Positions 25,798 through 39,103 of a DNA stretch of 64,000 bases are shown here, in pieces. The stretch covers positions 316,617 through 380,616 of the forward strand of contig CAJNOI010000049.1 in assembly GCA_905250115.1 (NCBI GenBank). Reading direction: 5' to 3'. How positions within the stretch are numbered: the stretch's first letter is position 1; each line of letters starts with the position of its first letter. The notes beneath the pieces are model-generated. The model had not been told where the DNA came from, made no database searches, and saw only the letters and a program-made list of their open reading frames with translations. Source of the DNA: Adineta steineri. Lineage: Eukaryota > Rotifera > Eurotatoria > Adinetida > Adinetidae. A program made the translations under genes and the position numbers.

Positions 25798-28700
25798 ATG
25801 TGTTTTGGAAAAGATCATCCATATAAATCATTACAAACATCTATTAAACATAATGATGAAGAACATATGTATTATGATGTCTCAAAAATTAATCCTCAAT
25901 TATTTTGTAAATTAAAAATATTTCGAAATCTTGTTTTTTTGTATAATTTTCGCTTTTTTTGTTTAGTACAATTACCTTTTTGTCTTCGAATTTTACTTGA
26001 ATCAACTGTTCGTCACTGTAATAATATTTCAATTGAAAATAAACATGTTCAGCAAATATTGAATTGGCAAGAAAATACGATGCCAAGTAGTGAATTGCCT
26101 TTTTTACCTAGTCAAGTGGTTATGCATGATTTTTCGTAAGAAATTATTTTTTGTTTATCATTTAATATTTCATTTTTCTCTGTATCATCAAGTGGTCTAC
26201 CAGCAATAATTGATTTAGCAGCAATGCGTGATGCAGCCGTTCGTTTAGGTGCTGATCCAAATATAATTCAACCAAAAATACCAACAACACTCTTACTTGA
26301 TTATTATAATATTGAAGCTGATGTAGCCAGAAAGTAAAAAAAATATTTAGAAAAAATTAAATTATTATAAATTTCATTATTTATTCAGAATTGTAAGAAA
26401 AACAACGGATACAAATAATACAACAAATTTAGAATGTGGATATGAATCATGTCCGTTTCATCAAGAAAAAACTGTTTGGTAAGTAATTATTCATTTTTCT
26501 CTTAGAGAAGAGTCTAGTTAACATGAATTCTCTGATTGCTTGATTGTGTGTCCGCAGGGTCAAAAAAACGTCGAACATCGATTTTCCCGAAAACACTTTT
26601 TCAGAGGTATTTCGATGTAGTGACTTCGAATCTGATGTTAGTTTTTGGAAATTGTTTGATTAAATAGTTTACTGGTAGCGAAGACACATCGTTTCTACGA
26701 GAAAGAGTCTCCAAGCGAGCGTTACTTGTTTAATTATGTGTGTGTGTGTTTATTTTATATAAATATTTAGTGCTGATGCAATTGAAAGAAATCAACAATT
26801 AGAATTTGAACGTAATATTGAAAAATTACAAATTATGAAGGTAAGACTATTTTGTTTTTCTTTCATAAGTGAAGAAAAGTTTTATTTTAAAGTGGAGTGC
26901 AAAAGCATTTGATCGTTTATCTATCATTCCACCTGGAATGAGTGTGTGTCAACAAATCAATCTTGAATATTTATCAAAATTAATTATATTAGAAAAAGAT
27001 AAAGATGAACAAATAACATTTGTTTATCCTGATACATTAATTGGTACTGATACACATATAACATTATCAAATGGTTTTGGTGTACTTAGTTATAGTAAAT
27101 AAATTTCATTGTTTGTTATAATAGTTTAACAAAAAAATTGATTAATTGTTTTAGATATGGGTACAATTGAAGCTGAAGCAGCAATGTTTGGACAACCGAT
27201 TCCTATTCGTCTTGCATCAGTTATTATTGGTTGTCGTTTTGTTGGACAACCACATTTTATGTCAACATCAATTGATCTTATATCAGCTATTATGAAAGTA
27301 TGAATAATTATTTATTTTTTTGATACTAAATGAATTTTCTATTCCTTTTATCTGTCTAGTATCTTCGTCAGATTGGTCTTGGTAATAAATATATCGAATT
27401 TTTTGGTTCAAGTTTAAATTATTTAACTATTGCTGATCGTTCTTCAATAGCACATTTATGTATTGAACAAGGTGCTCTACTTGCTTATTTCCCATTGGAT
27501 GATCTATGTCTAAAACATTATTCTCGTACTGGTAAACATCTTTTGATTTTAATTTATATCTTTTTGTTAATTTACAATTATTTCAGGCCGAGATCCATGT
27601 TTTATCAATAAAATGCGTGATTATTTAGTTACAGCTAAATTATTTAGTGATGATATACAACATAAAAATATTGTTTATACAAATGTTTATGAATTTGATT
27701 TATGTACTGTTATACCAAATTGTAGTGGACCAAAACGTGCACAAGATAAAGTATCTTTATCTACAATGAAATCAGATTTCCAAGAATGCCTTATTGCACC
27801 TTCAGGATTTAAAGTATAAAATAATTTTACAATATGTTTTCATATTGATAAATATTTATTTTTTGTATTAGGGATATAATCTTCCAACAGAACAACTTGA
27901 TTGTTCTATTGCAATTTCTCCTGATGAAATTTTAAAACATGGTTCAATTACTCTTGCTGCTATTACAAGTAGTACGAATGGAATTAGCCATGCTACGTCA
28001 TTATTAACCACAGGTATATATCGCTGCGTTAGATTTCGTTTTTTTTTCATTAGAAATATGTTATTCAGGTTTAATGGCGAAGAATGCTCTCGATTTTGGT
28101 CTTAAAATACCAAGTTTTACTCAAACCTATCTTTCACCTGGCAGTGGTGTTGTAACAACATATTTACGTGAAAGTGGAATATTAAAATATCTTGAACAAT
28201 TAGGGTAAAAATCATTAAATAGCTTTTTTTGTAAAAACAATAAATTCATTATTAGTTTTCATATAACCGGTTATGGTTGTAAAAAATGTATTCAAAATGA
28301 AGAAAATAATAGCTTAAAATCGGATATAAAACAAATTGTAAATGAAGTAAGAAGAATAAATGATAAAGATTCTTGTAATAAGATTTTATTTAATTTTCTA
28401 GAATAATTTAATAACTATTGGTATGATTAGTGGTACACGTCAAACTCAACAACGACATTCATTAATCAAGGCAAATTATGTTACTTCATCACCATTAGTT
28501 CTTGCTTATGCATTAGCTGGAAATGTTCTTATTGATTTAGAAAAAGAAACATTCAGTGTAGATAATAAAGAATTCTCCATAAGAGATATTTGGCCTAATC
28601 GTCAAGATATTGAAGAATTAGAAGATGAATTAATAATCAAAAAAATTTTAAATCAATTCAATGAAAAAATTCAAATTGGTAATCAACAATGGAATTCATT

Positions 28701-29762
28701 ACGAATACCTTCCGTTGATATTTATTCGCAATATCCATGGGCAGAATATTCAACTTATATAACTCGGCCTCCTTTCTTCGATACAATAGTAAATCATTTA
28801 CCTTTTTTTGTTTTGTTTACTAACGATAAAAACATTTTTTTTATAGACTAAACAAAATTCTCTATCGAAAACTATATGTATTGATAATGCACGTGTACTT
28901 CTCTATTTGGGTGATGAAGTTTCAACGGATCATATATCACCAGCAGGTTCAATATCTCGAACATGTCCAGCTGCGAAATATTTAACACAAAAAGGGTAAA
29001 ACAAAGAATTATATTATATATATCGATTTCATTTTATTGATTTTTTTAAGAATTACTCCACGTGATTATAATTCATTTGGTTCTCGTCGTGGTAATGATG
29101 CCGTCATGGTTCGTGGTACATTTAATCATGTTCGTTTAAATAATAAACTTGCTTCTAAACGTATATCAACATTACTTCCTTCATCATCACCATCACCAGC
29201 TACAACAACACTTTATTTACCAAAAAATACCGAATTGGATATATTTGATGCATCAGAACAATATAAAAATTCAAAAATCCCACTTATTATTCTTGCCGGA
29301 AAAGATTATGGTTGTGGACCAGTACGAGATTGGGTTGCTAAAGGACCATGGATGCTTGTATGTTAAAAGTGAATAGAATAATGTCTTAAGATTAAATTTT
29401 TATTTTTAGGGTATTCGAGCTGTTTTAGCCGAAAGTTTCGATCCTCAACATCGTTCAAACTTAATTGGTATGAGTATATTACCATTACAATTTCAAAATG
29501 GCGATACATGTACATCATTAAATTTAACCGGAAAAGAAATTTATTCGATTGAATATAATATTTATAGTAATGAAAAATTAGCCATTATTAAAGTAAACTA
29601 TTATTATATTTTTTTTTGCAAAGAAATTTCTTCTTCTTTTTTTCTCAGCTTGATAATGGTAAGACATTTTCAATGATTGCTCGTATTGATACGGAAATTG
29701 AACGTCTTTATATGATTCATGGTGGTCTTCTTTCTTATGTACTTCGACAAACAGTGAATTAA
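25798..29762 (+). CDS. Iron regulatory protein (aconitase family), predicted non-enzymatic
   Basis: Seventeen exons join in phase to 943 aa: 25798-25906, 25967-26135, 26193-26333, 26389-26478, 26771-26840, 26893-27094, 27155-27297, 27360-27531, 27587-27813, 27872-28013, 28069-28204, 28256-28346, 28402-28788, 28847-28995, 29051-29357, 29410-29592, 29649-29762. IRP1 is 889 aa and IRP2 963. Family blocks are clear throughout: [76 protein letters not shown]. Of the cluster cysteines, GYGCKKC (542, 545) is kept, but TSCTN is TSSTN (Ser475). The catalytic SSR is PVR (833-835). The substrate arginines look kept ([16 protein letters not shown]). An insert near 140-170 contains [16 protein letters not shown]. 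It is probably an mRNA-binding IRP rather than an aconitase. The first intron is 60 bp, in frame and stop-free. Confidence 0.93.
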
Positions 29763-29980
29763 AATAACACTTTAGAATTTGTACATCTTTTGCAGAATGA
29801 TTATGATATTTTGTTTGTCATATTAAAAAAAAAAAAGAATCGTATATATGCATACTTAATTATATTGCACAGGGAAAAAAAAAATATTATATTGTTTGTT
29901 TTGGATTTTTAAATAAAAGAAAATATGGATGATGATAAACATTTATTCTTTTAAACATATATATTCTATCCTTCCAGATA

Positions 29981-32019
29981 ATGGTTATTATTTCATCAAA
30001 TTTACAAGATGAATCGATTTTAATACGAATTAATTGTCGAACGAATTTATTTTTTACCGAGGGTATAACGAAAACAAACATTTTATTGTACACAAAAAAA
30101 GCCTTTTTGTATTTGAATATTTAAGATAATGATGATGAATTTAGTGCATTTCGAGTTCTTTTAATCGATAGTGGTTATCATTTAAATTCTCCATTAAATA
30201 TTTATTTAACACGTGATTCTGTTTATTCACAAGATGAAAAATATTCTATAAATGATGTGACCATTGATAATCTACTTGAAACAAATGAGAATGAGAAAAA
30301 AGACAAAAATGATGCATATCGACGTATATATCCATGGCAAATAATAACAGGAAAATTAATGCGATATACAACAGGTGATGAATCTTGTTATACACCAGTC
30401 ATTGAAAAGTGCAATACAAAAAAACAAGGACAAAGTAATGATTTTTTGTTGTCTAAGAAGATAAATTTTGATTATTTAGATCTTCCACTTGAACTTGATC
30501 TACTTATTTCTGTTGAACGATCAGCTACAATAGCTGATGTACGTCGACAACTTGAAGAACAACTTGCACAGCAATTAGATATACTTGAAGATAGTATTAC
30601 TAATCGAATAAAAGTGAGTAAATTTTTAATATAGAATATATGTCCACACATAGTTAAGCGAATTGCTGAAAGTAACGGATGATTTGAAGAATTTTAGAAC
30701 ATAGAATACATATATTCAATAGCATATAATACAATGAAAGGTATGTCGCTGATAAGGCCTATCAGAATAGCATAAACATTTAGTTATTATTGTTACTGGC
30801 TCGAATTTGTTCTATTATATGTATATTTAACTGTGAATAACGATCGTTCAGTTTAGTCTTCTATATATAAAATTCGTTTTTTGTCTTGTTTATTTATAGA
30901 ATCAAAATAACAAGACATTCCGACATTATTATATCAAATCAATCAATCAAATAGTTACATTTTTAGATGGTGATACTGATAAAGGTACAATCACTTTATA
31001 TGCTATGTAGTAATATCCCAATATAAAAAGAATCTTTATTTTGATTTAGTTCGAAAGGAACTTCAAGTTAAATATCCTCAATTATCAATGAATCAACCAT
31101 TTATCTCAATGGATTTTGATGGCCAATTACCAGCGTTGACGAATGGTGGACGACTTTTTGATGTTCATAAAAATCTTCCATCAAAAGGTAGCAAATATTT
31201 AAATATAAATGAAAAAGAAACTTAACTAAAAGATTTTTCTTTTTTTTATATAGTGAAAGGTGGTGAACAAACATTAGTTAATGGACATTACGCATATTAT
31301 CATTATATGCAGGATAATTTTGATGATAATATGTGGGGTTGTGCTTATCGATCATTGCAAACTCTTTGTTCATGGTTTGTTTTACAAGGATATACAACGA
31401 AATCAGTACCAACACATACACAAATTCAACAAGTATTTATTTAATATAATAAAAATCATTTACTTAATTTTATTTCGTCAATAAAATATTTAGACTCTTA
31501 TTGATATCGAAGATAAACCAAAGAAATTTTTAAATTCTCGTCAATGGATTGGTAGTATGGAAGTCTCATTTGTTTTACAAAATTATTTAGATGTAAGGGG
31601 ATTAAAATAAATTTAAGAAAAACTAAATTTCTTTACATTTATAGGTTGAATGTAAAATTATTCGAGTTGAACGTGGAGCTGATATGATCGAACATGTACG
31701 TGAACTTATTAATCATTTTAACAAAGAAGGAACTCCAATTATGATTGGTGGTGGTGTTTTAGCTCATACAATATTAGGTGTTGATTTTAATGAATCAACA
31801 GGTGATTCTATGTTACTTGTTCTTGATCCACATTATACAGGAGTAGATGATATTAAAACTATTCAAGATAAAGTTAGTCCACATTGATTTAATGAAGAAA
31901 ACAAAATTTTACTTTTCTTTTGTTAGGGTTGGGTTGGCTGGAAACCTTGGTCATTTTGGTCAAAGGATGCTTTTTATAATCTTTGTTGTCCCTTACGACC
32001 AAAATTGACTTCTGCGTAA
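29981..32019 (+). CDS. UFSP2: UFM1-specific protease 2
   Basis: Eight exons (29981-30062, 30126-30613, 30900-30984, 31050-31187, 31254-31432, 31494-31592, 31645-31872, 31927-32019) join in phase to 463 aa; human UFSP2 is 469. UFSP2 matures UFM1 and removes it from substrates such as ribosomal RPL26 at the ER. The C78-family peptidase core holds the catalytic Cys294 in [17 protein letters not shown], and Asp418/His420 in [29 protein letters not shown] and the C-terminal [18 protein letters not shown] are typical of the family. The N-terminal half is divergent, as usual. The ATG lies 3 nt after a good acceptor (ccttccag), only 218 bp after the IRP stop, which suggests trans-splicing or a 5' UTR intron. 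AATAAA at 32047. Confidence 0.95.
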
Positions 32020-32181
32020 TAAAATTTTAGAAGGATAAACAAAAAGAATAAAAGATCTGCTTACGAAATTTTATATTTTGTTCATTATTTGTCTTATGTG
32101 ATCATAGAAATCTAAATTCGAAAAATTAATTCTATTACTAAAAATAAGTTTAAGATAGATGAAATTTTCTTTTTGAAAGTT

Positions 32182-34070
32182 TTATCGTTTTAATTTGATT
32201 AAAATTACAAGATAAGAAACAACATGAAATAGAATAGTCAAAGTCAATAACATCCGCCAATAAAATGATTCATCATCTTTTTTAATATTATATGAAAATA
32301 GAACATCATCACCATCATTATTACATTTAACATTTGTTGTATTCCAACTAGTTGATCCACATGCTATATAATCGACATCTTCCCATTGACAAATTAATGA
32401 TAAACTAAAACTATAATAATATAATGATAAATATTGAATCCATTTTAACATATATGGTATTGATCTTGTATTAATATAAAATCCACTTACAGTTGAAATA
32501 ATTTGTGATATAGGCATCCATATAATTAAACGTGTATCTTTTTCACGCATTGATGCACTAACTAAACAACCTAATGCTGTACTACATAAAGTTGCTAGAA
32601 CAAAAACAGCACATTGTCGAAAAAAATGTCTAAGGCCAGTTAATGCAGTAACGATAATAGAAAAAAAGAACACCATAACAATAAATATAGGTGAATCAGC
32701 TATACATTTCGATGTATAATAAGCAAGAATTGAATATAATTCTTGTTGTTTTGATTCTCGTTTAAGTAAATCATGGTCAATAGGTGAAGTAGCAATAACG
32801 AGAAGAGAACAGACTCGAGTTACTATAGTTAAAATACGGAAAACAAGGCCAGCTACATTTTGAACAGTTGTTTGATTAGCTAAATGTCGTTCAACACCAA
32901 AATCAAGTAAACCATATATAACAGCAATAGCAAGTGATTGTGCAAGAAGATAAGCAAGACGTTTGACATCACGAAATGATAATGAACGCCATAATAACCA
33001 ATAGATTTGTCGAAAAAAATTTGAATGATATGAAACGTTAGATTTATGTAATAGTAACGCATTATCATCAGTAGTTTTTCTTATTACATCTAGTTGTTCT
33101 TGTAAAATAGTTTCACATTTAATTGCTTTTACAACAGGATTTGTTGGTCGAGCATTAGCTGCTTGTTCAAGAAAAAAATCTGCTGGATTTATATCATTTG
33201 GACATCGAGTATAAAAAACTGATAAAGCATTTGCATAGGGTCCAGCATACAGCATTCGACCATTCAATCCTAATAAACAAATATCATCGATATGTTTCAT
33301 AAGACGAATTGATGGTTGATGTAAAACTACAATTGCTGTTTTATTTAATGAACGTATATGATTCATAAGTGATAAAGCAAGATGAGAATCTAATCCACTA
33401 TTTAAATCGTCAATTAATAGTATTGATGGATTAGTTAACAGACATGAAACTAAAGATACTCGTCGGGCTTCACCACCAGATAAACGTTTTATAATAGTAT
33501 TTTCACAATTTGTTAAACGTAATTTTTTTATTAGAAAATTTATTCGATTGTATCGTTCAGTATCACTGACAGTTACCGGCAGTCGCAACATTGCCTAAAT
33601 AAATAAATAAAATAAATAATAATTGTAAAGAAATTATTTGACTTTTTTACTTGAAAAACAAGATGTTCACGAACAGTTATTGATTCAATAAGTGGTCCTA
33701 ATTCATTTGGTTGTTCAACATAACCACATTGTTCAACTAATATATGATTATCAGTTATTTTTTGTTTATTAATATATATATATCCTTTATTAGAATCAAA
33801 TGTTAATTGTCGACTTAATGGTCGACCACTTAATATATTAATTAAAGTTGTTTTTCCAGAACTTGATGGTCCCATAAGAGCGAGAATACGACCAGGACGA
33901 GCATATCCACTAACGTTATCAAGTGCACATCGACCTGATGTTTTATCGATAACAACAGATATATTGTCCCATCTAAGATTTATTTCAGGTAATTCAATTG
34001 GTAAAGTATTCAAATCATTTAGTTCAGTTGATTGTATTATTGACGACATTGGTTTTAATGATTCATACAC
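32182..34070 (-). CDS. ABCG (White) family half-transporter
   Basis: Two exons (34070-33651, 33594-32182) join in phase 0 to 610 aa. The architecture is NBD then TMD, as in ABCG half-transporters. Walker A is GPSSSGKTT (67-75). The Q-loop lies in CGYVEQPNEL, the signature is LSGGE (178-182), and the H-loop His is 232 (VVLHQPS). Walker B reads ILLIDDLNSGLD, so Asp203 stands where the catalytic Glu normally is (DEPTSGLD). The C-terminal half has about six hydrophobic segments, with a Cys-bearing extracellular loop before the last one (CGSTSWNTTNVKCN), as in ABCG2-like proteins. Substrate cannot be told from sequence; the family moves pigments precursors, sterols or xenobiotics as a dimer. It converges on UFSP2 with 162 bp between stops. 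The second Met (residue 8) is also possible as the start. Confidence 0.9.
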
Positions 34071-36183
34071 ACACTGTATTTTACTTATGTGTTCTATTTC
34101 ACTTGAAAACTAAGCATACGGTCGAAAAAAAAAGATTAATCAACCGTGACTTGTTATAGGCAAATAAACAACGTAGGTAGTATTTTATACAGAAAGGTAA
34201 CAGCTCTCCTTTCAGATGAATGTTATGATATTTTCGATGAATATTTGATAGTTTTAACGAGTGGGATATGGTGCAAGTCGGGGGAAGTTAAAGAAATATT
34301 TTTTTCTCCTGCTCTGAAAAGGGTTAACATCAGCTTTTTTTTCTCAAATTTTTAATATTCTCAATTTTTACAAAACAAATATTTCATACTAACTCTGCTA
34401 TCGCAGAAATTATACGTCAAAGTTTATCTGCTTTTAGAATATTTTTACTTTATATTCTATTGTTTGTAATTTATAATGAAAAAACAATCATTTTTATGAA
34501 TATAACTTATCTCTTACCTATTGTCTTTTCGCATGTGTGTAACCGTGATGAGTACGAAAGTCATGTGATACAGGGATACCCAGTTATATATTGATGTCAA
34601 GCATATAAAGAAGCTTGTTCAATGGTCTATGTTATAGTTTGACCTATGATTCTTTTTAATGCTCACCCAGTGCATATTTTATCATAAGGGTGCTGTTCAC
34701 AAAGCTGTAGACAGTTACTAACATATTATTGACAGTAAACAAAATAGCTGATATATCTAATTTATATAATTTGCATTATTTATTATAACTCGCTTATTCT
34801 CTTTATACAAACGAATAGATGATGAATTGAGTCTAATTAATCATATGATAATATTTTACTAACTACTAATATGAGGTATTTTTATTATCTTTCAAAAATA
34901 GCTTTTTCTTCCTATGATTGTTTCGTGTTATCATCATAGATTTTTAAGGTTACTTTTATTTTTTATAAACATCAAAGGCTATTATAATTAACTAGACCAA
35001 GGTATCAACTATTACAAACTGATATTAACATTATACTTGATTTTTATCTTAGTCAGTTTTTAATCAGAAAAATATTACATTGATTTTACACGCTCTACGA
35101 ATTATAAACGTCTTGTGAATTATTTTCATATTTCCCAGTATCAATTAATAAGTGTAAAAAGATGGTATGATAGACAAAGTAAGAATAGAAAAACAACGAA
35201 GAAAAAAAAATATGGACGATAAAAATATTGATAGGAGAATAATAATCACAAGTGGGCGTCGTAACAGAATGGGTAAATTATTTTTCTTTCAATTAGCTTG
35301 TTTTGTCAATTGTAATCATTTTTATAGTATCACTGTAGTAATCGCCGTTTCATTACCTTGCATACCATGTCTATTCTTTCTAATAGTTTCGTAGAAAGGC
35401 AAAAAAATATTGAATAAGACGACGAATATGAAAATCTTCATTCTCACCTTACCTAACTATTTAAGTTTTTATAATATGTATTCAAAACGAAGAGAACAGA
35501 TTCGATTATTTTTAATTTAAACGAAAGGTGATTCTAATGTTCCACCGAAAATAACAAAATACAAGATATGCGTAATGATAACGATAATATCACCTGCAAT
35601 GAACTTTTAGAACGTGACAGTTACCCAATATGTTCATTATAAATTATACTTACTGTTGAATCGTTTAAGAATATAGTTTTAATCCCCATTCAAGAAAAAA
35701 GATAAATATTATATTTCAAGATTCTATGAATATTTATTTGATTCATAATTATCATTCGCTGTCTTCGTGATATGTTCTTTCTCTATGTTTAACATACAAT
35801 TTCAAGAAAAAAAAAGGAAACTATCATAACTCTGAAAAAGTATGTTGACATATTATCAAAAATAAAAGTACACATAGAACAAAAGCATCACGCTTATACA
35901 GAGAGCAACACTACGAATACAAATACATGGCTAACTAATCACATATACTAATAACACAGTCTATCTAAATATATTTATATACATATACAATCAAGTATTA
36001 GCTCGATTTTATTTTTACAAATAGTGACCAAAAATAGAGAATTATGATAGAAAGAAAGGAGATACAAAAATATTGTTTTTTTAATTATTGAATTTTCAGA
36101 AAGAAAAAATTATTAAGAAATACATGCAAGGAACAAATTTCACATGTAATCTACAGATAAGAAATAGATTTTACTCTTTTTTT
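34071..36183. other. Intergenic, about 2.1 kb
   Basis: AT-rich sequence upstream of ABCG and downstream of the DCP2-like gene. The short frames at 34146-34355 and 35167-35394 lack splice partners or family-like composition. No RNA gene or repeat was recognised. Confidence 0.5.
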
Positions 36184-37695
36184 TTAGGCTTGCACCGCAA
36201 TGCGATGATCGGTATTATTTGTTGAATTTGAATTATTATTATAGTTCGCTTGGCGAATCGCTTCATTCAATCGATCAATTATACTTATTTCGACTTGATT
36301 TAATTCTGATGATTCTTTGATTGGCTGTTGTTGAAGTAAATTTAATAATTCTGAACCAGTATCATCTGATGGTGAAGTAGATAAAGGCGGTATTGTTGGC
36401 CAAATAGGTAAACGACCTAAAAGTTTATCAATAACTGAATTATCCGATGATGATAAACTATCTTCATTTTCTTTATTGTTTAAATTCGATGATAATGATG
36501 ATTGGTTTTGCTCGTTATTTTCCTTGTGTGGTAAATATTCAAATATTAAATGTCTAAACAACAAGAAAATTTCATTCTTTATTTCCAAATCAATATATTT
36601 TACAACTAACTCAATAAATGGAAGTGCTGTATAATAAGGATCAGTTAATCGTTGTTGTTCTTTCCAATATTGTCTTAATGTATGCATTTCATCGTTATTT
36701 GTACATAAATTAAACCACATAATATCCTTGAATAAAAATATTTATTAATGGTATAAAGAATAATTTCATTCTTACAATTATTTCTCGTTTATCAAATTCA
36801 AAATTAACAGTTGTTTCATCAAAATTTTCAATAACAAATAATCCAACCATACGATTATCAGCTAAACGAGCTTCCCAATATTGTGATGGAGACCATGAAG
36901 ATAAATTAACATTAACTTCTTCTTCAAACTAAAAAACAAACAATTATAATTTTTATTAAATAGAAAACAAAACACACGAACTTCTCGTAATGCACATGAC
37001 CATTGACTTTCGAATGTATATGTATCAGGATTCAATTTCAGTTTACCTTTTGGAAAACTCCAATAATATTTTTCGTTTTGTACCAAAAATACCTTTTCAA
37101 AAAACAAAATATTGATTCTTATATATATAAATTTGATTGTTTTACTTTATTTTGTTTATTAATTAATACGATCCCAAATGCTTCTTGTTGAATTTGTCGA
37201 TAAACATTTATAATCATTCGAATTAAATCAATTTTACCCTGTAATTTTGGATAAATCATTTCCAATAAATCTTTATAAAAGATAAGTTTTCTGATATGAA
37301 AATTTCTATAAAAAATAACTTACGAGTATCAAGAACATATTGTGTAAATTTTTTTCGTTTTGAAATTTGTCGTGTATCTTGTGCATAGAACCATTTCTTT
37401 TTAATGCGCTCTAAATCAAGAAATAATTTAAATGGATCTTGTGTTCCAACTAAACGAAGTATACGACGACTATAGAAATGAATGAATTAAATAAAAGATT
37501 ATAGAATTGATTGGGTTTTTTTTACTTTAAATGTTCTTCAATATTATTTGGTTCGGATTGATGGTGCATAATACTTTGTAATAATGCTGGATTAGAAAAA
37601 GCAGCAAAATAAGGTGTTTGTCGAAACCAACCATTTGAATTAAGTGACAATAATGATGATGGTGATGATGAATCAGGTGATTGTGGTTCGCTCAT
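36184..37695 (-). CDS. DCP2: DCP2-like Nudix mRNA-decapping enzyme
   Basis: Six exons (37695-37526, 37469-37324, 37270-37146, 37092-36982, 36928-36776, 36726-36184) join in phase to 415 aa. DCP2 removes the m7G cap in 5'-3' mRNA decay in the cytoplasm. The N-terminal helical part is divergent, with LVGTQDPFKLFLDLERIKKK and WFYAQD resembling the DCP2 N-lobe. The Nudix fold starts at EAFGIVLINKQNKVFLVQ, then YYWSFPKGK (family WGFPKGK). The Nudix helix is ESQWSCALREFEEEVNV. It keeps the metal-binding REFEEE, but the loop after PKGK is about five residues longer than usual and the final Gly is Asn. The C-terminal 120 residues are Ser/Asn-rich and disordered. The exon 3 acceptor at 37271 was chosen because the nearer AG breaks the frame. 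Which DCP2-family branch it belongs to is not certain. Confidence 0.75.
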
Positions 37696-39103
37696 GTCGT
37701 TTTTTTTTATTTTTAATTGTTCAAGATCTCATAAAAATGAATGATGATATTGATAAGCCAGATAAAGCGCAATGTGCGCGTATGAATGAATGAATAAAAA
37801 AAAACGATTCAACAGGGATAAAATAAAAGATGGAAATGAAATAGTATATGTTTGTAGAATGACTAGTGTATTATTGTTCTCTCTCTCTCTTTCTGTCTGT
37901 CTTCTTCTTTGTTGATTTATTTTTCTCTCGATCGTTAATACATGTGTACAAACAAAGATTGAACTGGTAAACACGGACGTCTATTGAGATAAGAAGATCA
38001 ATGGAGAAAAGTAAGACTATATATATGTAGTTCTTTATGAATCTATGTTTTATTGAAAGTATATAATAATTAACATGAAGATCCTTAGAGAAAGGTTGTC
38101 TACTACGATTAATCTTTAAGTGAATTTTCTTTTTGTTACTTTCAAAGTATTAATAGTATATATATGCCATTGAATATTGAATTGATGATAATATTATGAA
38201 CTTTTTTCAACATTTAAATTAATGTTGTACCTTTACATATAATGAAGATATTTTACAGAATATCGAAGTACTAAATAAATATGATTCAATTAAAGGTTTT
38301 CTGCTTTGGAAGAAAATCTATTTCACTGTTTTTAATTATATATTGTACAAATTGACTGATGTATGTATAAGATGTTTTATTAAATATGATCAAAGAGGTG
38401 AGATTTATCGTACATCATTATTAATAACGAAGTGAAGATCGAAATAAGAATCATTAATAGTTAATTTTGAATTTCAGATTTTATATTTATTGAGTTTATT
38501 TAATATGATAAAAATTAATTTATGATTTACAGAACAAAATTATTAACAAATATATTAATATTATCGACAGTTATAGAAAGTTTATTTTGATAGATAAAAT
38601 ATCATTATCCATTAATTCTTACAAAGGAAAAAAATTCAACAGGAGAATATTACCAATAAATAAGTTTACACAATTGAAATCATATTCTGTATACAAGTAT
38701 ATCTTAGGTATAAACATATCAATCAAAACTATTTTCTGATCGATAGAGGGCAGGAGGAATCAAATATTGTCGGTAAAAATAGTAAAAAACTTTGCTGAAA
38801 ATTGAAAATATTCATGAGATTTGTACATGAATATTTTTTCATTTAATTTTTAAATCTTGTATTTATATTGAGTAAACAATAAATAATTAACATACTTCTT
38901 TAGTAAAGGCCGTACTTTCGGTTGCATGGCTATTTTGTACTTATTAACGTCATTCTATAACTTTTCAAAGTCCATTACACCTTTTCTTTGCATACTGAGT
39001 AGAAGCTTGATTTTTCTTTCGAAAAACAAAATTTCTTTTTTATTGATTCTTATTGTTTTGTTTATAATATTTCTAGACCTTTTCTACGTGTCAGCCTTCT
39101 ACA
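37696..39103. other. Divergent intergenic region, DCP2-like and phosphate carrier
   Basis: About 1.4 kb between divergently transcribed genes. A CT-rich microsatellite lies at 37879-37905. A candidate acceptor (atttctag near 39065-39076) sits about 30 nt before the carrier ATG and may end a 5' UTR intron or mark trans-splicing. Confidence 0.5.

Noticed and set aside
34146..35394. Short plus-strand frames (34146-34355, 35167-35394)
   Set aside because: Isolated, without splice partners or family resemblance, in AT-rich intergenic DNA.
37271..37292. Acceptor cag ending near 37291 for DCP2-like exon 3
   Set aside because: Using it with the donor at 37323 leads to an in-frame TGA; the aaag acceptor at 37271 keeps the frame.
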